Below the pieces are notes generated by a model that saw only the letters and a program-made list of their open reading frames with translations, ran no database searches and had not been told where the DNA came from. From Paenibacillus sp. W2I17 (lineage in GTDB: Bacteria > Bacillota > Bacilli > Paenibacillales > Paenibacillaceae): DNA of 64,000 nucleotides. The DNA is taken from assembly GCF_030815985.1 (NCBI RefSeq), contig NZ_JAUSXM010000001.1, positions 6,386,001-6,450,000 on the forward strand. The letters run 5' to 3'. Of this stretch, positions 55,467 to 63,672 are shown one piece after another. The position numbers and the translations under genes are program-made. Position 1 is the stretch's first letter. Each line of letters opens with the position of its first letter.

Positions 55467-55556
55467 ATTACGCTAACGGGATTATTTCAATAAAACAAGG
55501 AAGCAGCCGATCAAAGTGAATGGTTGTTTTGTTCAAGTAAGGGCAGGATAGCACAA
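55467..55556 (+). repeat. Array repeat R9 (complete, degenerate unit)
   Basis: Left element GCTAACGGGATTATTTCAAT, an imperfect hairpin AACAAGGAAGCAGCCGATC / GAATGGTTGTTTTGTT, right element GTAAGGGCAGGATAGCACAA. It separates the membrane gene from the lipoprotein gene. Confidence 0.75.
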
Positions 55557-55619
55557 CCATTGTAATGAAGCAATCGTCAAAATAATTAATTAACTACTGT
55601 ACGTTGCAGGGGGATCTTG

Positions 55620-56141
55620 GTGTATTTTAGACATATCAGTATTGTATTGGGGCTAGTTTTTTTAATCATTACTGGATGCAATAACGAGGGCGCGAAGTTG
55701 GGTGCAGATGAGTTCAAAATAACAGGTGATGAAAAGACTGCCACAGAATACGTTAAGGCAAAAGGTTATAAAATTTCTTTGTACGATGGTCACGTTCAGA
55801 AATACACCTTAGACAAAGAGAAACTACTTTACGGGATAGCGGAAATGATGCCATATAGACAGACATGGGGGGTTCAAAAAGTAGAACCCGAAAAGTATTT
55901 CGGAATGGAAATATCCGTATATAGCTTCACAGTAACAAACCATCCTTTGGAAGAGCTTTACGATACTAAAACCAAAGTTTCAATATTGCTTTGTGAAGGC
56001 AAAGTTATAGGGGGAACATCCTTCCCAGATGCAGCAATGGATGGAGCACCATATTCGTTGGATGGAAAAACACTGGAAGAAGTAACAGGAAAGAGTTTTC
56101 ACAAATGGAGTGAAGAATGGAAAAAGAAATACGGTACTTAA
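55620..56141 (+). CDS. Lipoprotein in the second array
   Basis: A 173-residue lipoprotein starting at GTG (or the TTG one codon upstream) after CAGGGGG. The signal ends LVFLIITGCNN. The mature domain (ATEYVKAKGYKISLYDGHVQ, WGVQKVEPEKYFG, GKVIGGTSFPD) resembles small DUF4830-like surface proteins. Function unknown. The stop lies nine bases before R10. Confidence 0.6.
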   Translation: MYFRHISIVLGLVFLIITGCNNEGAKLGADEFKITGDEKTATEYVKAKGYKISLYDGHVQKYTLDKEKLLYGIAEMMPYRQTWGVQKVEPEKYFGMEISVYSFTVTNHPLEELYDTKTKVSILLCEGKVIGGTSFPDAAMDGAPYSLDGKTLEEVTGKSFHKWSEEWKKKYGT

Positions 56142-56150
56142 AAAGACTAA

Positions 56151-56172
56151 GCTAACGGACAGGATAGTGCAA
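56151..56172 (+). repeat. Array repeat R10 (right-type element)
   Basis: GCTAACGGACAGGATAGTGC followed by AA, closest to the right half of R9 and to R2. Confidence 0.7.
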
Positions 56173-56272
56173 CAAAGTATACAAACAAGCTGTAAAAAAA
56201 CTACTTATGGATGAGCATTTCCATAAGTAGGAGAAGGAAATTATTAATGACAGACCAAATAATTCATAGTAG

Positions 56273-56626
56273 CTATCTTAACTTAGTTATATAGTAAGGT
56301 ATAACTATTTGAAAATCTGAAGTATCATTCCAGACAGTTATGACCCATTCTCTACTAGTTCTAGGATAAGATTCTGTTGCGAACACTCCCTTGGTTTTTG
56401 GATCACCAGGTCTAATTGACCATCCTCCAGAGATTACCCTTCTATTGATTGGAGCTAACATACTGAGTTCTCTGCTACCTCCTGGTGGGATCTCTACTCT
56501 AGTAAAGACAAAACGGTCAAAGCCATTCCCAATGTTTTGCGAAATACGTGCTTTTGTTGCACTTAATCTAATGATACTTTTCTGTTTTACAATTGTCTTT
56601 CTTGTAACCTTCTTTTTAATTGCCAT
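56273..56626 (-). CDS. Hypothetical protein in the second array
   Basis: A 117-residue protein with a very basic start (MAIKKKVTRKTIVKQKSII) and a beta-rich remainder (ITVWNDTSDFQIVIPYYITK). GGAGG precedes the ATG. No family recognised. It is on the minus strand between R10 and R11, echoing the reversed GNAT gene of the first array. Confidence 0.5.
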   Translation of the reverse strand: MAIKKKVTRKTIVKQKSIIRLSATKARISQNIGNGFDRFVFTRVEIPPGGSRELSMLAPINRRVISGGWSIRPGDPKTKGVFATESYPRTSREWVITVWNDTSDFQIVIPYYITKLR

Positions 56627-56821
56627 GATATAACCTCCTCAAGTTTCATATTTGTTACAGTAGTTAATAGATGTAAACTAAAGGGATTTTGCTTGTGTGT
56701 GTATCTAGTTAATTTGAATAAAATAGGGGAGTCGTAGGCATAGTCAAGAGATAAATTCTGAAAGCAATGTAAATGGCAGAGCCATATTGAGCATTCTTCT
56801 TCTCCATTTTCAACTATGGCA

Positions 56822-56898
56822 CTCGTAACGTTAGTTCAAAAAGCATGGGGCAGACTGCAGGCTGCTCTTTTTTCATTTAGCTAACTGGCAACAGGTAA
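56822..56898 (+). repeat. Array repeat R11 (complete, degenerate unit)
   Basis: Left remnant GTAACGTTAGTTCAAAA, a GCAG..CTGC hairpin with TTTTTT (56841-56873), right remnant GCTAACTGGCAACAGGTAAG. It closes the second array. The rest of 56627-57056 shows no gene. Confidence 0.65.
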
Positions 56899-57026
56899 GT
56901 AAGCTTATCAGGAACCAAGTCCAGCTAGGATTTGACTTATTAGAAGCATAAATGTGTGTTTTGGCAAACTTATGGGTTGAGTCACAACTAATGAATTCTA
57001 AATAATTCACTTATGTAAATAGCAAG

Positions 57027-57050
57027 GGAGGCGTATTCCGCCTCCTTTTT
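57027..57050 (+). terminator. Rho-independent terminator
   Basis: GGAGGCG (57027-57033) pairs with CGCCTCC (57039-57045), followed by TTTTT on the plus strand. On the minus strand it lies just after the stop of the SOS-box gene and could end that too. Confidence 0.75.
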
Positions 57051-57056
57051 ATGTTG

Positions 57057-57257
57057 TTACTTTTGATCCGAGTGAGGATCTTGATTAAATCTTTGAGAGA
57101 TTTTTTTCTCTGTTTTCTTACGCCGTATCCAGCGCTTGAGTAAGCCTTCTTCTTTGCGTTCTTGCAGTGTTTCCTTCAAACCTTGAATCATAAATTCCGA
57201 TCTTCGTCTGTCATCCCGACTAATCTCGCGTAATTCCTTAATAAATTTGTCGTCCAT
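57057..57257 (-). CDS. Small charged protein under a LexA-type promoter
   Basis: A 66-residue highly charged, helical protein (MDDKFIKELREISRDDRRRS, KRWIRRKKTEKKISQRFNQD). I start at the ATG at 57257 because a complete promoter with a LexA box lies just upstream and would cut into any longer reading. GAGAGGCAG lies ahead. The family is not recognised. The control element suggests expression after DNA damage. Confidence 0.55.
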   Translation of the reverse strand: MDDKFIKELREISRDDRRRSEFMIQGLKETLQERKEEGLLKRWIRRKKTEKKISQRFNQDPHSDQK

Positions 57258-57287
57258 ATCTGCCTCTCGCTTATTCAGGATAATCCC

Positions 57288-57316
57288 ATTATACCGAACG
57301 TACGTTCTTTTATCAA
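57288..57316 (-). promoter_or_regulatory. Sigma-A promoter with an SOS (LexA) box in the spacer
   Basis: On the minus strand: TTGATA (57316-57311), 17 bases, TATAAT (57293-57288). The spacer contains CGAACGTACGTTCT (57295-57308), a match to the Bacillus LexA box CGAACRNRYGTTYC in its GAAC-N4-GTTC core. LexA would block the promoter until DNA damage. Confidence 0.75.
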
Positions 57317-57464
57317 GTTTTTCCATTACGAATGATTTTCGAGATCAATATAGTGAAAAGAAGCACAGGAACAATACGTGGCATGTGTGAGAATGATACT
57401 AGAGGGTTTGAGCATAATCCTCCATATATAAAGTTGAGAAACGAGAGAACGGAAGGAGCAATTC

Positions 57465-57920
57465 ATGATGAAGCAGCGTATAGGCAGATCGTGGTTACTC
57501 ATGTTGATGCATGGAATGCTGGGGATTGGTGCGATTATTGGAGGCGTCATTTTAATCATAGACCCATCCGGAAGTAAGGTGAATTTGCCCGCATCTTTGT
57601 TGGAGAACTCTCCGTTTTCCAGTTTTTTGTTCCCTGGGATCATCCTATTGCTGGTACTTGGCGTGATGCCTACAATAATTGTTATTTCGCTCATCTGCTA
57701 CGTTCATTGGGGGCTGGGTGAGAGACTGAATCTCTATCCTGACCGCTATTGGGCTTGGACTTTTTCCTTGTATACGGGGTTTGCTCTCATCATCTGGATT
57801 ATGGCGCAAGTGTACTGGATTCAGGATGTCTCTATTATTCACTTGGTCTATTTTGCATGGGGAGTGGGTATTCAAGTTGTGACCTTATTGCCCGGGGTAC
57901 AGCGAATCTATTCGAAATAA
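57465..57920 (+). CDS. Four-helix membrane protein
   Basis: A 151-residue membrane protein with four hydrophobic segments (MLMHGMLGIGAIIGGVILII, FPGIILLLVLGVMPTIIVI, TFSLYTGFALIIWIMAQVY, LVYFAWGVGIQVVTLLP). GGAAGGAGC precedes the ATG. Homologues are small Bacillota membrane proteins of unknown role. It is divergent from the SOS-box gene. Confidence 0.65.
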   Translation: MMKQRIGRSWLLMLMHGMLGIGAIIGGVILIIDPSGSKVNLPASLLENSPFSSFLFPGIILLLVLGVMPTIIVISLICYVHWGLGERLNLYPDRYWAWTFSLYTGFALIIWIMAQVYWIQDVSIIHLVYFAWGVGIQVVTLLPGVQRIYSK

Positions 57921-58104
57921 ACTGCTCGCTTGTTGAACAAATGGCTGCCAACGGAATCGGTTAATGATTCTGTCTGCGGCTATTTATTATGAGTATCGAG
58001 ATGATAAGTGTTGCTGTAGTGATGCTGTCCACTTGTTTCTTGGACGGAAAGGGAATCGGATAAATCATATTGACATAGAACTATTATCCTTGCATACTTA
58101 CGTA

Positions 58105-58126
58105 ATATACTTTATAAAGTATATTT
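58105..58126. promoter_or_regulatory. Perfect 22-bp palindrome
   Basis: Half site AATATACTTTA, repeated inverted without a spacer. A TTGACA (58070-58075) with a weak CATACT about 18 bases later lies just upstream, so the palindrome covers the start of transcription for the small membrane gene. The AT-rich perfect dyad resembles PadR/GntR-type operators; the regulator is not identified. Confidence 0.55.
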
Positions 58127-58201
58127 ATTAACTAGAGGAATAGTCACATGTGGTAAGCATCTCAAAATCATAATCCGTATGAAACAGGGAGGTAAGTATG
58201 G

Positions 58202-58318
58202 ATGGTTTACGTTATTATGGCAGTTATAATATGGGCAGGTACCTATGCAAGTATGGTCTTGTCAAAGCAACCGATTGAAGTGAAGCCTGTGAAATCGATG
58301 GATGATTTGTTTGAGTGA
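58202..58318 (+). CDS. 38-residue single-helix membrane peptide
   Basis: ATG GTT at 58202, nine bases after GGGAGG. The product has one hydrophobic helix (MVYVIMAVIIWAGTYASMVL) and an acidic end (KSMDDLFE). A competing ATG four bases upstream in another frame yields a hydrophilic peptide and is less likely. It follows the 22-bp palindrome and lies upstream of the ROK gene. Confidence 0.5.
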   Translation: MVYVIMAVIIWAGTYASMVLSKQPIEVKPVKSMDDLFE

Positions 58319-58459
58319 ACAGTAGCTCTGCCGATTTCGATCCTTTTCCAGCACGATGGAACTCATGTGTTCGAGTAAGGCATTATGTTATGATATGGTG
58401 TGAATGACATCCATACCATTGCTTTGGCTCAATTGAACCAGAGTAGAAACGAGAGGGTT

Positions 58460-59467
58460 ATGAAAAAAGCCAACGCTACAATGATGAAATATATCAATTT
58501 GAATAATGTGCGTGAAGTCATGCAGCAGATTGAGACGGCGACCAAACCGCAATTAGCTTTATTAACCAATCTTAGTGTTGTTACCATTAATGCGCTGATT
58601 CAGGAATTATGTGATGGCGGAGAGTTGTTCCAGGATAAAGTGGTTCCCTCTAACGGCGGTCGTCCTGCTCAGGCATATCGATATAATTATAACTTTAAGC
58701 TTGCTTTGGTTCTTTACATCAAAGAAATGAAAGGCCAGGAGTTGATTTCGGCAACGGTCATGAATCTGGAGAATAAGGTTGTGCTGAAGGAAGAGAGTAT
58801 CTTGCCTGCTTTTGATAAACAGCATATGCTGCAACTTATCGCGCGTTTCATTAAGAAGTATCCCTCCATTGATATGATCGGCATCGGTATTCCGGGGCAA
58901 GCCGTGGATGGGGACATCACGGTGAGCAGTCATGAAGAGCTTATCCATTCACATCTGATACGGGAGATCGAGAGCGAGTTCCAACTGAACGTTCTCGTGG
59001 AGAATGATGTTAATGCAGCGATTAGCGGATACTGTACACAGCATGCGGATATGAAGGAACAGAGTGTAGCAGGAATTTATTTTCCGAACCGATACCCGCC
59101 GGGTATGGGCATGATGTTGAATGGACAGATGATCCGCGGGAAAAACGGGATGTTTGGTGAGATCAAGTATCTTCCTTATTCACCTGATTGGAAACGTGAC
59201 ATGAGCAAAGATGATTTTGTAGTGAACGTATGTCACATCCTGCAAACGATTAATGCCGTCGTTGCCCCGCACCAGATTGTCATTTATCAGGAACGTATGG
59301 AGAGAGAAGAGCTGGATTTGGCGTGGAAGCAGTACGGGAAGGATCACCCCATGCCGTCGTTGCCCGAGATTGTACATCAGGACTCGTTCCAACATGATTT
59401 TGATGCTGGGTTACGAGGAATGGTGCTTCAGGCGTTGAAGTCAGGCATTCTATCAGAAGCCTTATAA
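58460..59467 (+). CDS. ROK-family transcriptional regulator
   Basis: A 335-residue ROK protein with an N-terminal winged helix (NNVREVMQQIETATKPQLAL, then LTNLSVVTINALIQELC) and GGRPAQAYRYN linker, as in NagC/XylR repressors. The sugar-kinase-like part has IGIGIPGQAV and VENDVNAAISGY, but the usual zinc Cys motif is absent and the GxGxxxNG loop reads PGMGMMLNGQ. It may have lost kinase activity. ATG at 58460 follows GAGAGGG. Probably a sugar-responsive repressor of the adjacent acetyltransferase gene or distant genes. Confidence 0.82.
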   Translation: MKKANATMMKYINLNNVREVMQQIETATKPQLALLTNLSVVTINALIQELCDGGELFQDKVVPSNGGRPAQAYRYNYNFKLALVLYIKEMKGQELISATVMNLENKVVLKEESILPAFDKQHMLQLIARFIKKYPSIDMIGIGIPGQAVDGDITVSSHEELIHSHLIREIESEFQLNVLVENDVNAAISGYCTQHADMKEQSVAGIYFPNRYPPGMGMMLNGQMIRGKNGMFGEIKYLPYSPDWKRDMSKDDFVVNVCHILQTINAVVAPHQIVIYQERMEREELDLAWKQYGKDHPMPSLPEIVHQDSFQHDFDAGLRGMVLQALKSGILSEAL

Positions 59468-59528
59468 CCCACAGGTCATGTCTGTGGCTTTTATTTTATA
59501 AGCTAACTCTTGTAGAGGAGGATTCATG

Positions 59529-60170
59529 ATGCGTGAAGAAGAGAGAATCATGAAGGGCGTGTTGTTCAGTCCAAGTGATCCGGAATTAAAGATCATCAAA
59601 AGGCGGGCCCATAATCTCAGTCAGCGTTACAGCCAGACCTTTGAAGAACAGACTGAGGAGAGGAATCAGATATTGCAACAGCTACTGGGAGAGATTGGAG
59701 AAGGCGGATTCATGCAAGGCCCCATCTTCTTTCATTATGGTGTGCATACCCGAATAGGCGATCATTTCTTCGGTAATTACAATCTGACGATACAAGATGA
59801 CGCGCTAGTGACGATCGGGGACTATACCAGTTTTGGACCCAACGTCACGATTATTACCCCCATTCACCCCATGATTGCCAGCGAGCGGAGACAGATGGTG
59901 GACCAAAACGGTGATGTGAAGTCACTATGTTATGCCAAACCGGTCACGATTGGAAACGATGTATGGATCTCGGCAAACGTCACAGTGTGCGGGGGCGTAA
60001 CGATTGGAGACGGCTGTGTGATCGGAGCAGGTAGCGTGGTGACTCGTGATATTCCACCGCATTCTTTTGCAGCAGGCGTACCGTGCAAAGTTATTCGCAA
60101 AATTACTGATACGGACAGCATGCGAAACTATCCCGATGTTCTGGCAGATTGCCGTGTGCTGGAAGAATAA
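59529..60170 (+). CDS. Hexapeptide sugar O-acetyltransferase (Maa/LacA-like)
   Basis: A 213-residue left-handed beta-helix acetyltransferase. The N-terminal Maa-like helices (NLSQRYSQTFEEQTEERNQI) precede hexapeptide turns (HTRIGDHFFGNYNLTIQDDA, VTIGDYTSFGPNVTIITPIH) and the CoA-binding end (GVTIGDGCVIGAGSVVTRDI). Catalytic His is in TPIHPM. It moves acetyl from acetyl-CoA to a sugar hydroxyl. ATG at 59526 or 59529, after GGAGG. It follows the ROK gene by 62 bases. Confidence 0.88.
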   Translation: MREEERIMKGVLFSPSDPELKIIKRRAHNLSQRYSQTFEEQTEERNQILQQLLGEIGEGGFMQGPIFFHYGVHTRIGDHFFGNYNLTIQDDALVTIGDYTSFGPNVTIITPIHPMIASERRQMVDQNGDVKSLCYAKPVTIGNDVWISANVTVCGGVTIGDGCVIGAGSVVTRDIPPHSFAAGVPCKVIRKITDTDSMRNYPDVLADCRVLEE

Positions 60171-60217
60171 AAAAAGGTTGTCACCAGGATCTGTAGATGA
60201 TCCGGTGACAGCCTTTT
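60171..60217. terminator. Bidirectional terminator
   Basis: AAAAAGGTTGTCACC.GGATC (60171-60191) pairs with GATCCGGTGACAGCCTTTT (60199-60217). It serves the acetyltransferase (plus) and the peptide-binding protein gene (minus). Confidence 0.85.
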
Positions 60218-60229
60218 GTTGTTGTACGT

Positions 60230-62050
60230 TTACTTGGAAGCGTTATAGTTACTCAAGAATTCTTTTACTTTTGCAGGATCAGCTTTCAATTCATTCCCGG
60301 TCTGAACGAGCGGGCTTACTGTAGAGTATGCTTTGAGTTTATTGTTCTTGTAGAAACTCAAAATCTCATCCTGATTAATGGAGTATAGCACGGCTTTTCT
60401 CAGGTCACTGCTCTTGGCAACTTCACGATTGGCCGTGTTGAACAACAGATAGGAGACAGCGTTACTTGGCAGACTTTGCAGTTTCAGTTTGCTGTCATTT
60501 TCGATGATGTCATACTTGGTTTCAGGTACACCGTAGTATAAGTGAATTTCACTGCTGCGAAGAGCAGAGAGGGCGCTGTCTGCATCCGCGATGAATCGGA
60601 CGTTAACCTGAGCAATTTTTGGCTCATCTTCCGTGCCTTTCCGGTAAGCCGGATTTTTTAAGAATACACCTTCATAGTCATTTTTATAAGACAAAATATA
60701 AGGTCCGCTAGTATAAAGGGTGTTATTGTATGCTGCGCCTTCAGTCACCGTGTTCTGATCACCGTAAGGAATATCTTTGTTGACGTCAAAGGAAGCTACA
60801 TCATATGTGTTGATGCTCTCCACCTGTTTTTTGGACACGATACCCGCAGATTGGTGAGCCAGGTAGTTCAGAACTTGCGGGAAAGGTTCAGTTGTGGTCA
60901 GTTTAACGACCTGATATTTACCTGCGCTATTATCTGCTTTGGTTTTGTCCGTCACGAGTTCTGTAATTTTGCTGCCCAATCCTTGTTCCAATGCTTCGAG
61001 GATTGTGCCGTTACCGCTGGATTGTTTGATGGATTGTAATGCACTCAGATCCGTTACAACCTCAGCTTCTTTGATGTGTTCATGCAGACTGTACGTCCGG
61101 TGATCCGGAACGGAATCTTTATTTTTAGCACGATCCAGGGAGAAGATCACATCATCTGCACCGACACGTTCTCCTGTATCTACAGCTTTTTTGTTATCAA
61201 TTTTCGCAAAGTTGATATCGTCTCTGAGAATGAAGTAGTAGTCCGAATTACCTTCAGCAATACTGAAATTATAGGACAGTGATCCTTCTGCTGTCAGCTG
61301 ATCGTCATCTGTCAAGTTAACGAGACGTACATACATATTGGTGTTCAACTGGTTGATGGAGCCGTCGTTTCCTTTGATGGGATCAAGGGAAGTCAGTACG
61401 GATGCACTTTGCGTCAGAATCAACGGGTCTGTGGCATTTTTGGAGCTGTCCTTGAACTCAATCGGTTCCCAAGCCATGGCGCGGGATTTGGAGAGACGAA
61501 CGGTGTCGACATTCAGAATGTCTTTGTTAACAGCCTGACTTTTCAGGGAAATGTACAAAGGCGCGATATACGCCTGGTCAGTTACCAAGCGATCTTCCAA
61601 TTGTTTGTACGTGTCTTTGTACTCATCTGGAGTTTGAGTAGCTGCCTGATCGATGAGTTTATCAAGTTCCCCATCGGCAAGGATACTGTAATCTCCACCT
61701 GTTTTGAAAAGGGAACGTACCGCATAATCGGGATTTCCCGTTACCGTTGTCCAGCTGGACAAGGCGATGTCATAATTCCCTGCATCCTGCTGGGATTTGA
61801 AGCTGCCGTAATCCGGCTGCAGGTTCAGTTTCACATTGAAGCCGTTTTTGGTCAGCTGGTCGCGGACAATGTTTACATCATTTTCGGAAGAACTCATGGC
61901 GAGCAGTTCAATGTCTACCGATTTTTGTGCAGTTTCAGTTGTATCCGCTGGTGCGGTCTCCGCCTGAGATTCGGTTTTCGTTTTTACACTGCAGCCGGAA
62001 ATCACAATGACGAGAATTAATAGCAATGAGATCAGTGTACGTTTTTTCAT
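60230..62050 (-). CDS. Oligopeptide-type binding lipoprotein, apparently circularly permuted
   Basis: A 606-residue lipoprotein (signal LLLILVIVISGCSV, Cys about 20). After an Ala/Thr linker, residues about 45-200 look like the C-terminal part of SBP_bac_5 proteins: DIELLAMSSSE, DIALSSWTTVTGNPDYAVRS, LDKLIDQAATQTPDEYKD, QAYIAPLYISL. From about 208 onward comes what is normally the N-terminal part: SASVLTSLDPIKGNDGSINQ, DDINFAKIDNKKAVDTGERV, GADDVIFSLDRAKN, TSGPYILSYKND, VSYLLFNTANREV. The protein then ends at ADPAKVKEFLSNY, exactly where a normal member would continue into the C-terminal part. GGAGGG precedes the ATG at 62050. The ligand is likely a peptide or nickel/opine-like compound. Confidence 0.85.
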   Translation of the reverse strand: MKKRTLISLLLILVIVISGCSVKTKTESQAETAPADTTETAQKSVDIELLAMSSSENDVNIVRDQLTKNGFNVKLNLQPDYGSFKSQQDAGNYDIALSSWTTVTGNPDYAVRSLFKTGGDYSILADGELDKLIDQAATQTPDEYKDTYKQLEDRLVTDQAYIAPLYISLKSQAVNKDILNVDTVRLSKSRAMAWEPIEFKDSSKNATDPLILTQSASVLTSLDPIKGNDGSINQLNTNMYVRLVNLTDDDQLTAEGSLSYNFSIAEGNSDYYFILRDDINFAKIDNKKAVDTGERVGADDVIFSLDRAKNKDSVPDHRTYSLHEHIKEAEVVTDLSALQSIKQSSGNGTILEALEQGLGSKITELVTDKTKADNSAGKYQVVKLTTTEPFPQVLNYLAHQSAGIVSKKQVESINTYDVASFDVNKDIPYGDQNTVTEGAAYNNTLYTSGPYILSYKNDYEGVFLKNPAYRKGTEDEPKIAQVNVRFIADADSALSALRSSEIHLYYGVPETKYDIIENDSKLKLQSLPSNAVSYLLFNTANREVAKSSDLRKAVLYSINQDEILSFYKNNKLKAYSTVSPLVQTGNELKADPAKVKEFLSNYNASK

Positions 62051-62124
62051 GGGATTACCCTCCATATCTTTAATGTGTGATGTGTGATTTCTTTTTTTCT
62101 ATATCATTTATTTCAACAAATCAT

Positions 62125-63636
62125 TTAGGCCTTCTCCAGCTTGGGATCAAGCGCATCACGCAGACCGTCACCGAGAAAGTTAAACGAAAGAACCAGCAAA
62201 ATAATAGCCAAGCCTGGATAAATCGCCAGATAAGAGTGGGTCTCCAGGTATGTACTGCCGAGCTTCAGAATATTACCCCATTCCGGAATATGCGGCTCCA
62301 CGCCGAGCCCCAGATAACTCAAACTGCTGGTAGCGATAACCGCTCCACCAATCGTGAGTGTGGACTTGATAATCATGGGCGCAAGGGAGTTGGGAATAAT
62401 GTGTTTGAAAATAATCGTACGATTGTTGTACCCCAGTGCACGTGCAGCTTCCACAAATTCAAAAGTAGATACATAGAGCACGCTGGCTCTCATGGTACGA
62501 GCGTAAGTTGGAATCGAACCCAGACTCAGCGCCAGAATGAGATTGACTGTATTGGCTCCAAACGCCGCAATAATCGCAATGGCGAGTAGAATTCCCGGAA
62601 TCGCATAGAGAATATCGAGCAGCCGCATGATGATGTTATCCGTATGCCTTCCGTAGAAGCCGGAGAAGGCTCCGAGGATTCCGCCGATCAACACAGGAAT
62701 GATGGTCGACATGCAACCTACGATCAAGGAGATCCGGGCACCAAATACAATCCGGGAAAATAAACATCGTCCGAAGTCGTCCGTTCCCAATGGATACGCA
62801 AGGGAAGGGGGTTGAAGCAGAGCCGAGTAGTTATTTTCCACAGCCATGCTGTAATCAAAAGTAAAGAAGCTGCAGATCGATATCGAGAACAGAAAAATGA
62901 TAAAAAACAAACCGGACATGGCGGTCATATTCGGAGCAAGACGCTCCCATAGATCGTTCCAAAAGTTTGATTTTTGTTTCCCCTGTCTGCGAATGCGTCC
63001 AATGATGGAAATGCCGAGCAACAGTGCAAATACATTACCTGTGATTGAGGTCAGAATCAGTACTACACTGACACCGATCATCCAGCGAGGGAGGATAGAG
63101 GTCGCGTTATATCGGGATACGATAATCAGTACGACTAGGTCAATGACGAGAATAAATATCAGCACCGCCATGGCTGGTAGAAAGTTGTCAGCCACATAGG
63201 GTTTGAAAACATTTAACGCGGATACACCGATAACGAACAGCTGGGTTAACAGCATATACACCGCAAAGGTATACTCCACATTCCTGACTTTTCGAATCAG
63301 ATGAAAGGCTGCCGTTACGATAAATATATTGCCAGAAATAATAGCAAACAGTTGAACCCAGGCGATCCTGCGAGTCAGAGCAGTGACCGTACCAGTTCGG
63401 ATCAAGTCTTTTCGAATCCGAAGGGTGATGATACTTTGGACCAGTGTGAAGAATACATAGATCCCAAGTATCGTTAGCAGAAATGGTTTGAACGTCTGCC
63501 CGCTCCAGTCATAACTGTTGAACAGCAACAAGGCAGTCAAGAGAAGGGACGTGATCCAGGCGAAGCTCGCCTGACTGTATTCTCGAGAAGACTTAAGTCG
63601 GAAACGCATTTCTTGTGTTAAGGACGAGTTTGTCAT
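62125..63636 (-). CDS. Peptide ABC permease (DppC type) with multi-helix N-terminal extension
   Basis: A 503-residue permease; usual DppC/OppC is about 300. The C-terminal 280 residues are standard: PLGTDDFGRCLFSRIVFGAR, the EAA loop (EFVEAARALGYNNRTIIFKH) and GLRDALDPKLEK. The first 215 residues add about seven hydrophobic segments (WITSLLLTALLLFNSYDW, FLLTILGIYVFFTLVQSII and more) not found in typical family members. The extension could be a separate membrane domain fused to the permease. It pairs with the DppB-like gene at the window edge and the permuted binding protein. Confidence 0.88.
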   Translation of the reverse strand: MTNSSLTQEMRFRLKSSREYSQASFAWITSLLLTALLLFNSYDWSGQTFKPFLLTILGIYVFFTLVQSIITLRIRKDLIRTGTVTALTRRIAWVQLFAIISGNIFIVTAAFHLIRKVRNVEYTFAVYMLLTQLFVIGVSALNVFKPYVADNFLPAMAVLIFILVIDLVVLIIVSRYNATSILPRWMIGVSVVLILTSITGNVFALLLGISIIGRIRRQGKQKSNFWNDLWERLAPNMTAMSGLFFIIFLFSISICSFFTFDYSMAVENNYSALLQPPSLAYPLGTDDFGRCLFSRIVFGARISLIVGCMSTIIPVLIGGILGAFSGFYGRHTDNIIMRLLDILYAIPGILLAIAIIAAFGANTVNLILALSLGSIPTYARTMRASVLYVSTFEFVEAARALGYNNRTIIFKHIIPNSLAPMIIKSTLTIGGAVIATSSLSYLGLGVEPHIPEWGNILKLGSTYLETHSYLAIYPGLAIILLVLSFNFLGDGLRDALDPKLEKA

Positions 63637-63672
63637 AATACACCTGCTTTAAGAGGTAGTTCAACACACACT

